Positions 27,562-36,089 of a DNA stretch of 64,000 nucleotides are shown piece after piece. The notes beneath the pieces are model-generated. The model did no database searches and was not told the DNA's origin. It saw nothing but the letters and a program-made list of their open reading frames with translations. The stretch is from Pseudomonas sp. FEN (lineage in GTDB: Bacteria; Pseudomonadota; Gammaproteobacteria; Pseudomonadales; Pseudomonadaceae). The DNA is taken from positions 259,501 to 323,500 of the forward strand of contig NZ_CAJFDC010000012.1 in NCBI RefSeq assembly GCF_904067045.1, written 5' to 3'. The stretch's first letter is position 1. Every line of letters starts with the position of its first letter. Made by a program: the position numbers and the translations under genes.

Positions 27562-27942
27562 ATGAAACTCGATAAAAAGCAGGCCATCGCCCGCCGCAAC
27601 CAGGAACTGGGCGGCGCGGTGCTGGGCATCAACAACTGTCATTTCACCGAACTGAACCGCAACAAGAACATCTGGTGGTTCGATATCCCGGTGGCTCGCC
27701 TGGCGATCGGCCAGTACGAATGGGTGCATCTATTGCTGCACACGCCGAGCACCGACCAGTTGCTGCACCTGAAGGTAACGACGGCGTTCCTGCGCGAAAA
27801 AATGGAAGGCCTGGTAGTGCGCAACGCCGGCAAACGCCGACCGACCCTGAGCCTGGAACTGAGCGCCGACAAGGACTCGTTCCTCAAGGACGTGCGCCCG
27901 GCCGGCACCGGCGTGGACTTCGCACAGTTCCAGCAGCCCTGA
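27562..27942 (+). CDS. Uncharacterised 126-residue cytosolic protein
   Basis: The protein starts MKLDKKQAIARRNQELGGAVLG, nine bases after AGGAAAG. It is soluble, with mixed strands and helices ('NIWWFDIPVARLAIGQYEWVHLLLH', 'RPTLSLELSADKDSFL'). No family is recognised; it looks like a conserved single-domain protein. The same frame is open further upstream, but that part has no start with a ribosome site and overlaps the csbD gene region. A REPIN starts two bases after its stop. Confidence 0.65.
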   Translation: MKLDKKQAIARRNQELGGAVLGINNCHFTELNRNKNIWWFDIPVARLAIGQYEWVHLLLHTPSTDQLLHLKVTTAFLREKMEGLVVRNAGKRRPTLSLELSADKDSFLKDVRPAGTGVDFAQFQQP

Positions 27943-27943
27943 A

Positions 27944-28076
27944 TGTGGCGAGCGGGCTTGCCCGCGTTTGACTGCGAAGCCGTCGTAAAACCTTTGAGCG
28001 CGTTCTACCCGCCACCATGAGGTCACTGATTTCAGGGGCGCTTCGCGCCCCAGCGCGGGCAAGCCCGCTCGCCACA
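27944..28076. repeat. REPIN (paired REP hairpin), copy 1
   Basis: A 23-bp REP arm (27944-27966, beginning TGTGGCGAGCGGGC and ending TTGCCCGCG) faces its perfect inverted copy (28054-28076), 87 bp apart. The inner part is homologous, in opposite orientation, to those at 40083-40215 and 51961-52094. Such doublets are mobilised by RAYT transposases in Pseudomonas; no RAYT gene is in this window. Confidence 0.85.
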
Positions 28077-28160
28077 AATCTCGGTCAGACTTGAGATTGT
28101 CAGTAACTGAGTGACATTCGAACTCACCACGGATTTTGCGAAAATCAGACCTTTATAAAC

Positions 28161-28189
28161 GACAAAGCCCCGCATGGCGGGGCTTTGTC
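28161..28189 (-). terminator. Strong hairpin terminator downstream of fadD1
   Basis: GACAAAGCCCCGC and GCGGGGCTTTGTC form a perfect 13-bp stem around a three-base loop, 11 bp after the fadD1 stop. The stem ends in A/T pairs; only a short T-run (GTTTATAAAG) follows on the minus strand. Confidence 0.75.
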
Positions 28190-28200
28190 GTTTCAGCGGC

Positions 28201-29898
28201 TCAGGCGATTTTCTTCAGGCCCAGCTTCTGCAGCTCCGCATCGCGCAGCTCGCGGCGCAGGATCTTGCCGACGTTGGTGGTCGGCAACGCATCGCGGAAT
28301 TCGACGAACTTGGGCACCTTGTAGCCGGTGACATTGGCGCGCATGTGTTCCATCACCTGTTCCTTGGTCAGGGTCACGCCCGGCTTGGCGACGATGAAGA
28401 TCTTGATCACTTCCCCGGACCTCTCGTCCGGCACACCGATGGCCGCGCATTGCAGCACGCCCGGCAAGGTCGCCAGCACGTCCTCCAGTTCGTTCGGGTA
28501 GACGTTGAAACCCGACACCAGGATCATGTCCTTCTTGCGGTCGACAATCCGCATGTAGCCATCCGGCTGGATGATCGCGATATCGCCGGTCTTCAACCAG
28601 CCTTCGCTGTCGAGGATCTCGTCGGTGGCGTCCTGGCGCTGCCAGTAGCCCTTCATCACCTGCGGGCCCTTGATGCACAACTCGCCGATCTCGCCCAGGG
28701 CCTGTTCTTCCCCGGCATCGTTGACCACCTTGCACAGGGTCGAAGGCACCGGAATACCGATGGTGCCGATCTGGATGCTCTGGCTCGGATTCACCGTCGC
28801 CACCGGACTGGTTTCGGTCATGCCATAACCTTCGCAGATGGCACAGCCGGTGACCGCCTTCCAACGTTCGGCCGCAGCCAGTTGCAGGGCCATGCCGCCG
28901 GACAGGGTGACCTTGAGCGCGGAGAAGTCCAGCTTGCGGAACCCCTCGTTGTTGCACAGCGCGACGAACAGGGTGTTCAGGCCGACAAAGCCGCTGAACT
29001 TCCACTTCGACAGTTCCTTGACCATCGCCGGCAAGTCCCGCGGGTTGCTGATCAGGATATTGTGGTTGCCGATCAACATCATCGCCATGCAATGAAAGGT
29101 GAAGGCATAGATATGGTAAAGCGGCAGCGGGGTAATGACGATCTCGCACCCCTCATTGAGGTTCGAGCCCATCAGCGCCTTGCACTGCAGCATGTTCGCC
29201 ACCAGGTTGCGGTGGGTCAGCATCGCGCCCTTGGCCACGCCCGTGGTGCCGCCGGTGTATTGCAACACGGCGACATCGCCGCTGGACGGGTTGGCTTCCT
29301 TGACCGACTGGCCACGGCCCTTGCTCAGCACGTCGTTGAACTTGACGGCCTTGGGCAGGTGATAGGCCGGGACCATCTTCTTCACGTACTTGATGACACT
29401 GTTGATCAGCAGGCGCTTGAGCGGCGGCAACAGGTCGGCGACTTCGGTGACGATCACGTGCTTGACCCCAGTCTTGGGCAGCACGGTTTCGGCCAGGTGC
29501 GCCATGTTCGCCAGGCAGACCAGGGCCTTGGCGCCAGAGTCGTTGAACTGGTGCTCCATTTCCCGCGCGGTGTACAGCGGGTTGGTGTTGACCACGATCA
29601 GCCCGGCGCGAATAGCCCCGAAGACCGCGACCGGGTATTGCAGCACGTTCGGCAACTGCACGGCGATACGATCGCCCGGTTGCAGGTCGGTGTGCTGTTG
29701 CAGGTAAGCGGCAAAGGCACCCGACAGTTCATACAGCTCACCATAGGTGAGTGTCTTGCCGAGGTTGCTGAAGGCCGGCTTGCTGGCGAATCGTTGGCAA
29801 GACTGCTTCAATACCGTCTGAACATTCGGGTACTCGTCAGGATTGATCTCGGCAGCAATCCCAGCCGGGTACTTATCCTTCCAAAAGTCTTCGATCAT
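28201..29898 (-). CDS. fadD1: Long-chain fatty-acid--CoA ligase FadD1
   Basis: The 565-residue adenylate-forming enzyme carries the AMP-binding P-loop YTGGTTGVAKGAM (about residue 213), the 'YGMTETSP' A5 motif (about 360) and 'GWLKTGDIAIIQPDGYMRIVDRKKDMILVSGFNVYP' (A7-A8 / FACS region, about 430-465), with the C-terminal catalytic Lys in 'NVGKILRREL'. It activates fatty acids for beta-oxidation at the inner membrane. A paralog lies immediately upstream in the same orientation. Gene order ligase-ligase / hydrolase / MaoC matches the P. aeruginosa fadD1-fadD2 locus. Confidence 0.93.
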   Translation of the reverse strand: MIEDFWKDKYPAGIAAEINPDEYPNVQTVLKQSCQRFASKPAFSNLGKTLTYGELYELSGAFAAYLQQHTDLQPGDRIAVQLPNVLQYPVAVFGAIRAGLIVVNTNPLYTAREMEHQFNDSGAKALVCLANMAHLAETVLPKTGVKHVIVTEVADLLPPLKRLLINSVIKYVKKMVPAYHLPKAVKFNDVLSKGRGQSVKEANPSSGDVAVLQYTGGTTGVAKGAMLTHRNLVANMLQCKALMGSNLNEGCEIVITPLPLYHIYAFTFHCMAMMLIGNHNILISNPRDLPAMVKELSKWKFSGFVGLNTLFVALCNNEGFRKLDFSALKVTLSGGMALQLAAAERWKAVTGCAICEGYGMTETSPVATVNPSQSIQIGTIGIPVPSTLCKVVNDAGEEQALGEIGELCIKGPQVMKGYWQRQDATDEILDSEGWLKTGDIAIIQPDGYMRIVDRKKDMILVSGFNVYPNELEDVLATLPGVLQCAAIGVPDERSGEVIKIFIVAKPGVTLTKEQVMEHMRANVTGYKVPKFVEFRDALPTTNVGKILRRELRDAELQKLGLKKIA

Positions 29899-30191
29899 GG
29901 AAGCCTACTCCTCAGCAACGCGAATTCAGCACCGCATTTGATGCGATTATTATTTATCTGTGTTTTTTATTGGGTGAGTCCGGCTTCAATTTACGCCGAG
30001 AAGTCACAAAGCGCGCCGAGAGTAGCAGCTTTGCCGAGGGTCGCCTAGAGCCAAACGCGGCCCTTATGGTCATAAAGATGACTCAAGAAATACCAGCGGT
30101 CACTTTTAGAGCAAAAATTCTATTTGTTTTGTTTTCGCTCTAGATCAAGGGTCTCAAGGCAAAAAAGCTTCGTCGGAACGCCGCCAGGACC

Positions 30192-30269
30192 AAGCTCCGC
30201 TCCCACATTAGATGGGGGGTCGTACTCGAAATAACGGTACGACAACATTCCAATGTGGGAGCGGAGCTT
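30192..30269. repeat. REP inverted pair in the fadD1-fadD2 gap
   Basis: AAGCTCCGCTCCCACATT (30192-30209) and its perfect reverse complement (30252-30269) are separated by 42 bp. They lie between the fadD2 stop and the fadD1 start. The rest of the 416-bp gap (29899-30314) is AT-richer near 30060-30150 and probably holds the fadD1 promoter; no confident PsrA-type operator was found in it. Confidence 0.75.
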
Positions 30270-30314
30270 GCCCGCGAAGAGGCCTTCGGTCAGTGACGCC
30301 GCACCTGTTGCCGC

Positions 30315-32003
30315 CTAGGCGATATCGCGCAACTCCCGCCGCAGGATCTTGCCCACCGCCGTCATCGGCAGCGAATCACGCAGCACGATGTGCTTGGGTA
30401 CCTTGTAGCCGGTAAAGTTTTCCTTGCAGTAGGCCTTCAGCTCTTCGAGGCTGACCCCCGAGTCCCGCGCCACCACGAACAGCTTCACCGCCTCGCCGGA
30501 ACGCTCGTCCGGCACACCGATCACCGCGCAATTGGCGACCTTCGGATGGGCCATCACCACGTCTTCGATTTCATTGGGATACACATTGAAACCGGAGACG
30601 ATGATCATGTCCTTCTTGCGATCGACGATGTGCACGAAGCCGTCCGGGTCGATCACCGCGATATCGCCAGTCTTGAACCAACCCTCGGCGTCCAGCACCT
30701 GCTCCGTGGCCTCGGTCTGCTGCCAGTACCCCTTCATGACCTGCGGCCCCTTGATGCACAGCTCGCCGCGCTCCCCCAGCGCCTGCTCGACACCGTTATC
30801 GTCAATGACTTTCAAGGTGGTACCAGGCACCGGAAGGCCGACCGTGCCAAGCCGGCCCTTGTCGCCATAGGGATTGGTGCAGGCGATCGGCGAGGTCTCG
30901 GTCAACCCGTAACCTTCGGTGATGCGACAGCCGGTGAGCTTCTGCCAGCGCTCGGCGGTGGCCTTGACCAACGCGGTACCGCCGGAGTTGGTGAGCTTCA
31001 GGTTGGAAAAATCCAGGGTCTTGAAATCAGGATGCTCCATCAACGCCACGAACAGGGTATTGAGCCCCAGCAACGCGGAAAAGCGCCAGTTCTTCAGCTC
31101 CTTGATAAAGCCGCCAATGTCCCGTGGGTTGCTGATCAACACGTTGTGGTTGCCGGTCACCATCATGCACATGCAGTTCGCGGTGAAGGCATAGATGTGG
31201 TACAGCGGCAACGGCGCGATCATTACTTCCTGGCCTTCCTTGAGCAACGGCTGGCCGTCGGGGCCCGGCTGGGACAGGCAGGCGCGGGCCTGCTGCATGT
31301 TCGCCACCAGGTTGCCATGGGTCAGCATCGCGCCCTTGGCCAGCCCGGTGGTGCCACCGGTGTATTGCAACACCGCGATATCCTCGAGGCTGGCGGTCAA
31401 TGGGCGGATCGCATGCCCCCGGCCCAGGCGCAAGGCACTCTTGAACGAGGTCGCCTGGGGCAGGTCGTAGGCGGGCACCAGTTTCTTCAGCTTGTCCACC
31501 ACCAGGTTGGTCAGCCAACCCTTGGCGGCGGGCATCAGGTCGCCCATCTTCGCTTCGATCAGGTACTCGATCTTCGTATCGGGCAGCACTTCCTGGACCC
31601 GCTGGCCGAACAGATTCAAGTACACCAACGCGCGGGCACCGGAGTCCTTGAACTGGTGACGCATCTCGCGAACGGTGTACAGCGGATTGGTGTTGACCAC
31701 GATCAGCCCGGCGCGCAACGCGCCGAACACGGCAATCGGATAATGCAGGACGTTGGGCAATTGCACCGCGATGCGGTCCCCCGGCTGCAAGTCGGTGTTG
31801 CTTTGCAGGTAACCGGCGAACGCCGCGCTGTAGCGCTCAAGCTCGGCGTAGGTCAGGGTCACCCCCATGTTGCTGAAGGCCGGACGATCGGCGAACTTCT
31901 TGCAGGAACGCTCGAACACCTCGATCACCGACTTGTAGGCGCCCTGGTCGATGTCCAGGGGTACGCCGGCTGGGCGTTTGTCATTCCAGAAATCAGGTTG
32001 CAT
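30315..32003 (-). CDS. fadD2: Long-chain fatty-acid--CoA ligase FadD2
   Basis: The 562-residue paralog of FadD1 has 'YTGGTTGLAKGAM', 'YGLTETSP', 'GWFKTGDIAVIDPDGFVHIVDRKKDMIIVSGFNVYP' and the C-terminal 'AVGKILRREL'. The ATG at 32003 (MQPDFWNDKRPAG) has AGAGGA upstream. In P. aeruginosa the two neighbouring ligases differ in chain-length preference, and a similar division is likely here. It is divergent from the hydrolase gene, with 243 bp between starts. Confidence 0.93.
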   Translation of the reverse strand: MQPDFWNDKRPAGVPLDIDQGAYKSVIEVFERSCKKFADRPAFSNMGVTLTYAELERYSAAFAGYLQSNTDLQPGDRIAVQLPNVLHYPIAVFGALRAGLIVVNTNPLYTVREMRHQFKDSGARALVYLNLFGQRVQEVLPDTKIEYLIEAKMGDLMPAAKGWLTNLVVDKLKKLVPAYDLPQATSFKSALRLGRGHAIRPLTASLEDIAVLQYTGGTTGLAKGAMLTHGNLVANMQQARACLSQPGPDGQPLLKEGQEVMIAPLPLYHIYAFTANCMCMMVTGNHNVLISNPRDIGGFIKELKNWRFSALLGLNTLFVALMEHPDFKTLDFSNLKLTNSGGTALVKATAERWQKLTGCRITEGYGLTETSPIACTNPYGDKGRLGTVGLPVPGTTLKVIDDNGVEQALGERGELCIKGPQVMKGYWQQTEATEQVLDAEGWFKTGDIAVIDPDGFVHIVDRKKDMIIVSGFNVYPNEIEDVVMAHPKVANCAVIGVPDERSGEAVKLFVVARDSGVSLEELKAYCKENFTGYKVPKHIVLRDSLPMTAVGKILRRELRDIA

Positions 32004-32246
32004 TGTTTTTGTCCTCTTACCTGAGCCTCTGCGGGGCCGCCTGTGCGCCAAGGCGAAAAAAGCGGTGCTTAGCGGACGTTAGCAGTTAACGGAGATCAGG
32101 CAAATATGCCGGACACAGTCATTAACATCATGAATCTTGCTGCCAATGCGCGGCAGGGTCTGCTTCCCGCGCGAGGATGCGCTATACAATGGAACGACAG
32201 CGTGCCCCGCCCGATGTCCGTTTCGTCCCCGTGCAAAGGAACCGCC

Positions 32247-33191
32247 ATGATCCATGACACCTTCTGGCTGACCGTGAGCGACCACAGCCGCCTGTACGTC
32301 AATTGCTGGTTGCCGGACGGCCCACCAAAAGCCCTGGTCATGCTGTCCCACGGCATGGCCGAGCACAGCGGCCGCTATGCGCGCCTGGCCGAGGCCCTGT
32401 GCCGTGCCGGCTATGGGTTATACGCCATCGATCAGCGCGGCCACGGCAAGAGCGCCGAACACGGCGTGCTCGGGCACTATGCCGACCAGGACGGCTGGTG
32501 TGCGGTGGTCAGTGACCTGGCCAGCCTCAACCAGCGCATCGGCGAACAGCACCCCGGCGTGCCCGTCATCCTGCTGGGCCACAGCATGGGCAGCTACATC
32601 GCCCAGGCCTACCTGCTGCACCATAGCGCCAGCTTGCAGGGCGCGATCCTCAGCGGCTCGAATTTCCAACCGGTGGCGCTGTACCGCGCGGCCGGCGCAA
32701 TTGCCCGCTTCGAACGCTGGCGCCAGGGTGCCACGGGGCGCAGCGCGCTGATCGACTGGCTGTCGTTCGGCTCCTTCAACAAAGCCTTCAAGCCCAACCG
32801 CACGGCCTTCGACTGGCTGAGCCGTGACCCGGAGGAAGTGGACAAGTACGTCAACGACCCGCTGTGCGGCTTCCGTTGCACCAATCAATTGTGGATTGAT
32901 CTGCTCGGCGGTCTGCGGCAGATCAGCAAGGCCAAGAACCTCACGCAGATCGACCCGGGCCTGCCGCTGCTGGTGATCGGTGGCGAATGTGATCCGGTCA
33001 GTGAGGGCAAGCGTCTCAAGGATCTGGCCAACGCTTTGCGCGCCGCCGGTAGCCAGAACCTGCAATTGAACGTCTACCCACAGGCACGGCATGAAGTGTT
33101 CAACGAGAGCAACCGCGAGGAGGTCACCCGCGATGTCATCCAGTGGCTGGAACAGGCCCTGGCGCATCGTCGACCCTCGCGTTCGGAATGA
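32247..33191 (+). CDS. Alpha/beta hydrolase, lysophospholipase-like (Hydrolase_4)
   Basis: The 314-residue serine hydrolase has the oxyanion region 'LSHGMAEHSGRYARLA' (about residues 36-50), the nucleophile elbow GHSMG (Ser near 114), the acid residue in 'VIGGECDPVSEG' (about 250) and His in 'PQARHEVFNES' (about 281). This is the monoacylglycerol-lipase/lysophospholipase L2 pattern. AAAGGA precedes the ATG. Located between fadD2 and phaJ1, it could supply free fatty acids to the adjacent ligases. Confidence 0.88.
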   Translation: MIHDTFWLTVSDHSRLYVNCWLPDGPPKALVMLSHGMAEHSGRYARLAEALCRAGYGLYAIDQRGHGKSAEHGVLGHYADQDGWCAVVSDLASLNQRIGEQHPGVPVILLGHSMGSYIAQAYLLHHSASLQGAILSGSNFQPVALYRAAGAIARFERWRQGATGRSALIDWLSFGSFNKAFKPNRTAFDWLSRDPEEVDKYVNDPLCGFRCTNQLWIDLLGGLRQISKAKNLTQIDPGLPLLVIGGECDPVSEGKRLKDLANALRAAGSQNLQLNVYPQARHEVFNESNREEVTRDVIQWLEQALAHRRPSRSE

Positions 33192-33211
33192 TCGCCAGCT
33201 CAATTATTTGC

Positions 33212-33237
33212 TTTAAAATCAACTAGTTGATTTTAAA
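33212..33237. promoter_or_regulatory. Perfect 26-bp palindrome upstream of phaJ1
   Basis: The half site TTTAAAATCAACT is followed directly by its exact reverse complement, centred on CTAG. It ends 26 bp before the phaJ1 start. Its length and perfect symmetry fit an operator for a TetR- or MarR-like dimer; a transcript hairpin is also possible, but it would be AT-rich. The regulator is unknown. Confidence 0.6.
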
Positions 33238-33263
33238 TAACACCCTAACAGGACACCCTTGCG

Positions 33264-33734
33264 ATGACCCAGGTTACCAACACGCCTTACGAAACCCTTG
33301 AAGTCGGCCAGACCGCCAGCTACAGCAAGACCGTCGAAGAGCGGGATATCCAGTTGTTCGCCGCCATGTCCGGCGATCACAACCCGGTGCACCTGGACCC
33401 CGAGTTCGCGGCGGCGAGCATGTTCAAGGAGCGCATCGCCCACGGTATGTTCAGCGGGGCGCTGATCAGTGCGGCGGTGGCCTGCGAGCTGCCTGGGCCG
33501 GGCACCATCTACCTGGGCCAGCAGATGACATTCCAGAAGCCGGTGAAGATCGGCGACACCCTGACCGTGCGCCTGGAAATCCTCGAAAAACTGCCGAAAT
33601 TCCGCGTGCGCATCGCCACCCGCGTGTTCAACCAGCGCGATGAGCTGGTGGTCGATGGCGAGGCCGAGATCCTCGCCCCGCGCAAGCAACAGACGGTAAC
33701 CCTGACCAGCCCGCCGCCGATCACCATTGGCTGA
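33264..33734 (+). CDS. phaJ1: (R)-specific enoyl-CoA hydratase, MaoC family (PhaJ1-like)
   Basis: The 156-residue single hot-dog-domain hydratase has the catalytic block 'AAMSGDHNPVHLDPEFA' (Asp and His dyad, about residues 35-45) and 'RIAHGMFSGALIS', matching PhaJ enzymes. These convert trans-2-enoyl-CoA from beta-oxidation to (R)-3-hydroxyacyl-CoA, the monomer of medium-chain polyhydroxyalkanoate. The genomic place beside fadD1-fadD2 and the hydrolase is that of phaJ1 in P. aeruginosa and P. putida. A bidirectional terminator follows. Confidence 0.85.
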   Translation: MTQVTNTPYETLEVGQTASYSKTVEERDIQLFAAMSGDHNPVHLDPEFAAASMFKERIAHGMFSGALISAAVACELPGPGTIYLGQQMTFQKPVKIGDTLTVRLEILEKLPKFRVRIATRVFNQRDELVVDGEAEILAPRKQQTVTLTSPPPITIG

Positions 33735-33783
33735 TCACGGTCTCTTGTCGCGAGCGGACCTGGTTGCAAATTTTCTTGAACAG

Positions 33784-33812
33784 AAAAAACGCCGGATCAA
33801 CCGGCGTTTTTT
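33784..33812. terminator. Bidirectional intrinsic terminator
   Basis: CGCCGG-ATCAA-CCGGCG is flanked by six A on the left and six T on the right. It serves convergent phaJ1 (+) and the DUF2383 gene (-). Confidence 0.9.
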
Positions 33813-33827
33813 GTGACCGCGCGAAAC

Positions 33828-34295
33828 TTAGCTGGCGCGGGCGATATTACGCAGCGCCTTGATCTGGTCGTGGTTGCGCAGCACCCCCTGGTACTGGCGG
33901 TTTACCAGGTCGGTAAGCTCTACCAGATTGCTGTACTTGGCCAATTTCACCAGCGCTTCGCTGTAGGCTTTCTTGGCGTGGTCTTCACCGCGCTCGGCTT
34001 CGTTGAGTACCGCCTCTTCACCCTTGCCGGTGAACAGCGCCTTCACATCCACCCAGCGACGGTGCAAGTCACCGACCACGCTGGTGGAAGTCTCCGGATC
34101 GCCGCCCAGTTTGCGCACTTCGGCCTGCAGTTCCACCGCCGAGGTCGAACAGTCGCCGGCACGTTGCACGAACAATGCCTTGAGCTGGGGATTCTTGACA
34201 TCATCAGCACAGCTCTGAAAACCTTTCTGACCATCCTTGCTGACTTCGATCAGACGGTTGAGAATCGATATCGCTTCTTTATTGATGTTGGTCAT
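33828..34295 (-). CDS. PA2169-family four-helix-bundle protein (DUF2383)
   Basis: The 155-residue protein is wholly helical and ferritin-like: 'MTNINKEAISILNRLIEVSKDGQKGF', 'SCADDVKNPQLKALFVQRAGDCSTSAVELQAEV', 'ERGEDHAKKAYSEAL', 'VNRQYQGVLRNHDQIKALRN'. It matches the PA2169/DUF2383 family, which is induced under stress in pseudomonads; the biochemical role is unknown. It is a single gene with a terminator after it. Confidence 0.88.
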   Translation of the reverse strand: MTNINKEAISILNRLIEVSKDGQKGFQSCADDVKNPQLKALFVQRAGDCSTSAVELQAEVRKLGGDPETSTSVVGDLHRRWVDVKALFTGKGEEAVLNEAERGEDHAKKAYSEALVKLAKYSNLVELTDLVNRQYQGVLRNHDQIKALRNIARAS

Positions 34296-34503
34296 GGCTC
34301 AATTCCTTCTGGTGGTGAAAGTCACCGAAGACTGCTGCAGTCGTCGTGCCAAACCCTGACCGTTTATTTTTTACTTATATTTCATATAGTTAAAAATAAA
34401 CCAAGTATCTGTATGGTGGTTATTTGCATGATCTGTCAATTGGCCTGCATGCAGAATGCCTGTATTTTCCGAGATGCTTGAACAGCGCAAGACAAGGTCG
34501 CCC

Positions 34504-34740
34504 ATGAATCCCGAGAAACTCGAACTGCTGATCACCCGCGAGATGCCGTTCGGCAAATACAAGGGGCGGATCATCGCCGACCTGCCCGGCCCGTACCTGA
34601 ACTGGTTCGCCCGCGAGGGTTTCCCCCACGGCGAGCTCGGTGGCCTGCTCGCCTTGATGCAGGAGATCGACCACAACGGACTGGCCGATCTGCTCGACCC
34701 ACTACGCGCCAAGCACGGCAAGCCCAAACCCCGCCATTGA
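34504..34740 (+). CDS. DUF3820 family small protein
   Basis: The 78-residue protein 'MPFGKYKGRIIADLPGPYLNWFAREGFPHGELGGLLAL' matches the DUF3820 (putative quorum-sensing-regulated factor) family, with the 'MPFGKYKG...LP..YL.WF' signature from residue 14. The ATG at 34504 follows AAGG. It lies 24 bp before an aminotransferase gene and is probably co-transcribed. Upstream (34363-34400) an AT-rich inverted repeat TTTATTTTT / AAAAATAAA occurs. Confidence 0.85.
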   Translation: MNPEKLELLITREMPFGKYKGRIIADLPGPYLNWFAREGFPHGELGGLLALMQEIDHNGLADLLDPLRAKHGKPKPRH

Positions 34741-34764
34741 CTTCGTTGTCGAGAGAACCAACGC

Positions 34765-35949
34765 ATGCCAAGCAATGCAGAGCACGCCCGCGACGAACAC
34801 TTCTGGCACGCCGTGGCCGCGCGTTATGACCTGGAGCCCGGCCCGATCAACCTGGAAAACGGTTACTTCGGCCGCATGACCCGCAGCGTCGTGGCGCAAT
34901 ACGAACGCCATATCGAGTTCATCAACCGCAGCAACTCGGTGCATGTGCGCCAACGCTTCGAAATGATCGAGAGCCTGGAGATCCGCGCGCAGTTGGCCGA
35001 TCTGCTGGGCACCTCGGCCGATGCCGTGGCCCTGACCCGCTGCGCCAGCGATGGCCTGCATGCGCTGATCCGCAACTACAACGCCCTGCGGCCCGGCGAT
35101 CAGTTGCTGGTCAGCGACCAGGAATACCCCAGCGTCCTCGGCGCCATGCGTTGGCTGGCGCGCAATCGCGGCGTCGAGCTGATCGAGATCAGCCATCCCT
35201 GCCCGGTAAGCTTCGACAGCCTGGTGGCCACCTATCAGCAAGCTTTCGAGCGTTATCCGCGACTGAAGCTGATGGCCCTGACCTATGTCACCCATCGCAG
35301 CGGACTGGTGATGCCGGTCCAGGCCATCGCGGCCGCGGCCCGGGAACATGGGGTCGATGTGATCCTGGACGGCGCCCATGCCCTCGGTCAGATCGACTTC
35401 GACCTTGCAGCACTCGGCATCCCGTTTGCCGGTTTCAACCTGCAGAAATGGATGGGCGCGCCCCTGAGCCTGGGCTTTCTCTATATCGATCCCAAGCGCC
35501 TGGCGGATATCGACCCGGACATGGGCGAGGAACGCTACCCCGTCAGCGATATCCGCGCCCGCGCGCCTTATGGCACACCGAATATTCCGGCCTGGATGAC
35601 CTTGCCCCTGGTCTTCGAGGAGCATCGGGCACTGGGCGGTTCGGCGGCCAAGGGCGCACGACTCAATTACCTGCGCGACCTGTGGGTGAGCGAAGCGCGG
35701 CGGATGCCGGGCATCGAGGTGCTGACACCGGACGATCCGCGGCTGTATTGCGGCATCACCTCGCTGCGCTTTCGGCATGAGCCGGAACAGCAGCGGATGG
35801 TCGAGCGGCTGCTGACGGAGTACAACCTGTTTACCGTGACCCGCGACGGTACGGCCCATGGCAATTGCATCCGGGTCACCCCGGGGTTGGCCAATACGGC
35901 GCAGGACATGAAATTGCTGGTACGGGCACTGGGCGAATTAAGCGGTTGA
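34765..35949 (+). CDS. Class V aminotransferase-fold PLP enzyme
   Basis: The 394-residue fold-type I enzyme has 'NLENGYFGRM' at the N-terminus, 'TRCASDGLHALI' (about residues 91-102), 'ILDGAHALGQIDFDL' (PLP Asp and His, about 202-216) and the Schiff-base Lys in 'FNLQKWMGAPLSLGFLYI' (about 226-243). It resembles isopenicillin-N-epimerase/cysteine-desulfurase-like proteins but has no Tat signal, unlike PvdN. The substrate is unknown. It follows the DUF3820 gene closely. Confidence 0.82.
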   Translation: MPSNAEHARDEHFWHAVAARYDLEPGPINLENGYFGRMTRSVVAQYERHIEFINRSNSVHVRQRFEMIESLEIRAQLADLLGTSADAVALTRCASDGLHALIRNYNALRPGDQLLVSDQEYPSVLGAMRWLARNRGVELIEISHPCPVSFDSLVATYQQAFERYPRLKLMALTYVTHRSGLVMPVQAIAAAAREHGVDVILDGAHALGQIDFDLAALGIPFAGFNLQKWMGAPLSLGFLYIDPKRLADIDPDMGEERYPVSDIRARAPYGTPNIPAWMTLPLVFEEHRALGGSAAKGARLNYLRDLWVSEARRMPGIEVLTPDDPRLYCGITSLRFRHEPEQQRMVERLLTEYNLFTVTRDGTAHGNCIRVTPGLANTAQDMKLLVRALGELSG

Positions 35950-36019
35950 ATGGCCCGCTGCCCGCGAAGGAGCCGGCACAAACACCCCAACCTTCGGACC
36001 GGAAGACTTTTCATCGGGC

Positions 36020-36050
36020 AAAAAAAACGGTGCGCCGACCAAGCGCACCG
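36020..36050 (-). terminator. Intrinsic terminator downstream of eda
   Basis: CGGTGCGC-cgaccaa-GCGCACCG forms an 8-bp stem followed by eight T on the minus strand. It ends the zwf-pgl-eda transcript. Confidence 0.88.
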
Positions 36051-36089
36051 TAAAGCCGTAGAACACACAACGAATTCAGTAACGCGCCA

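Noticed and set aside
28174..30048. 624-codon open frame antisense to fadD1, and similar long antisense frames at 30390-32024, 12595-13995, 16939-18489 and 53089-54891
   Set aside because: They have low-complexity His/Gln/Arg composition typical of the complement of Pseudomonas genes, and no ribosome sites or motifs; the sense strands encode known enzymes.
30060..30150. PsrA-type operator for fadD1
   Set aside because: I searched for the GAAAC-N-GTTTC pattern in the AT-richer part of the gap and found no convincing match.
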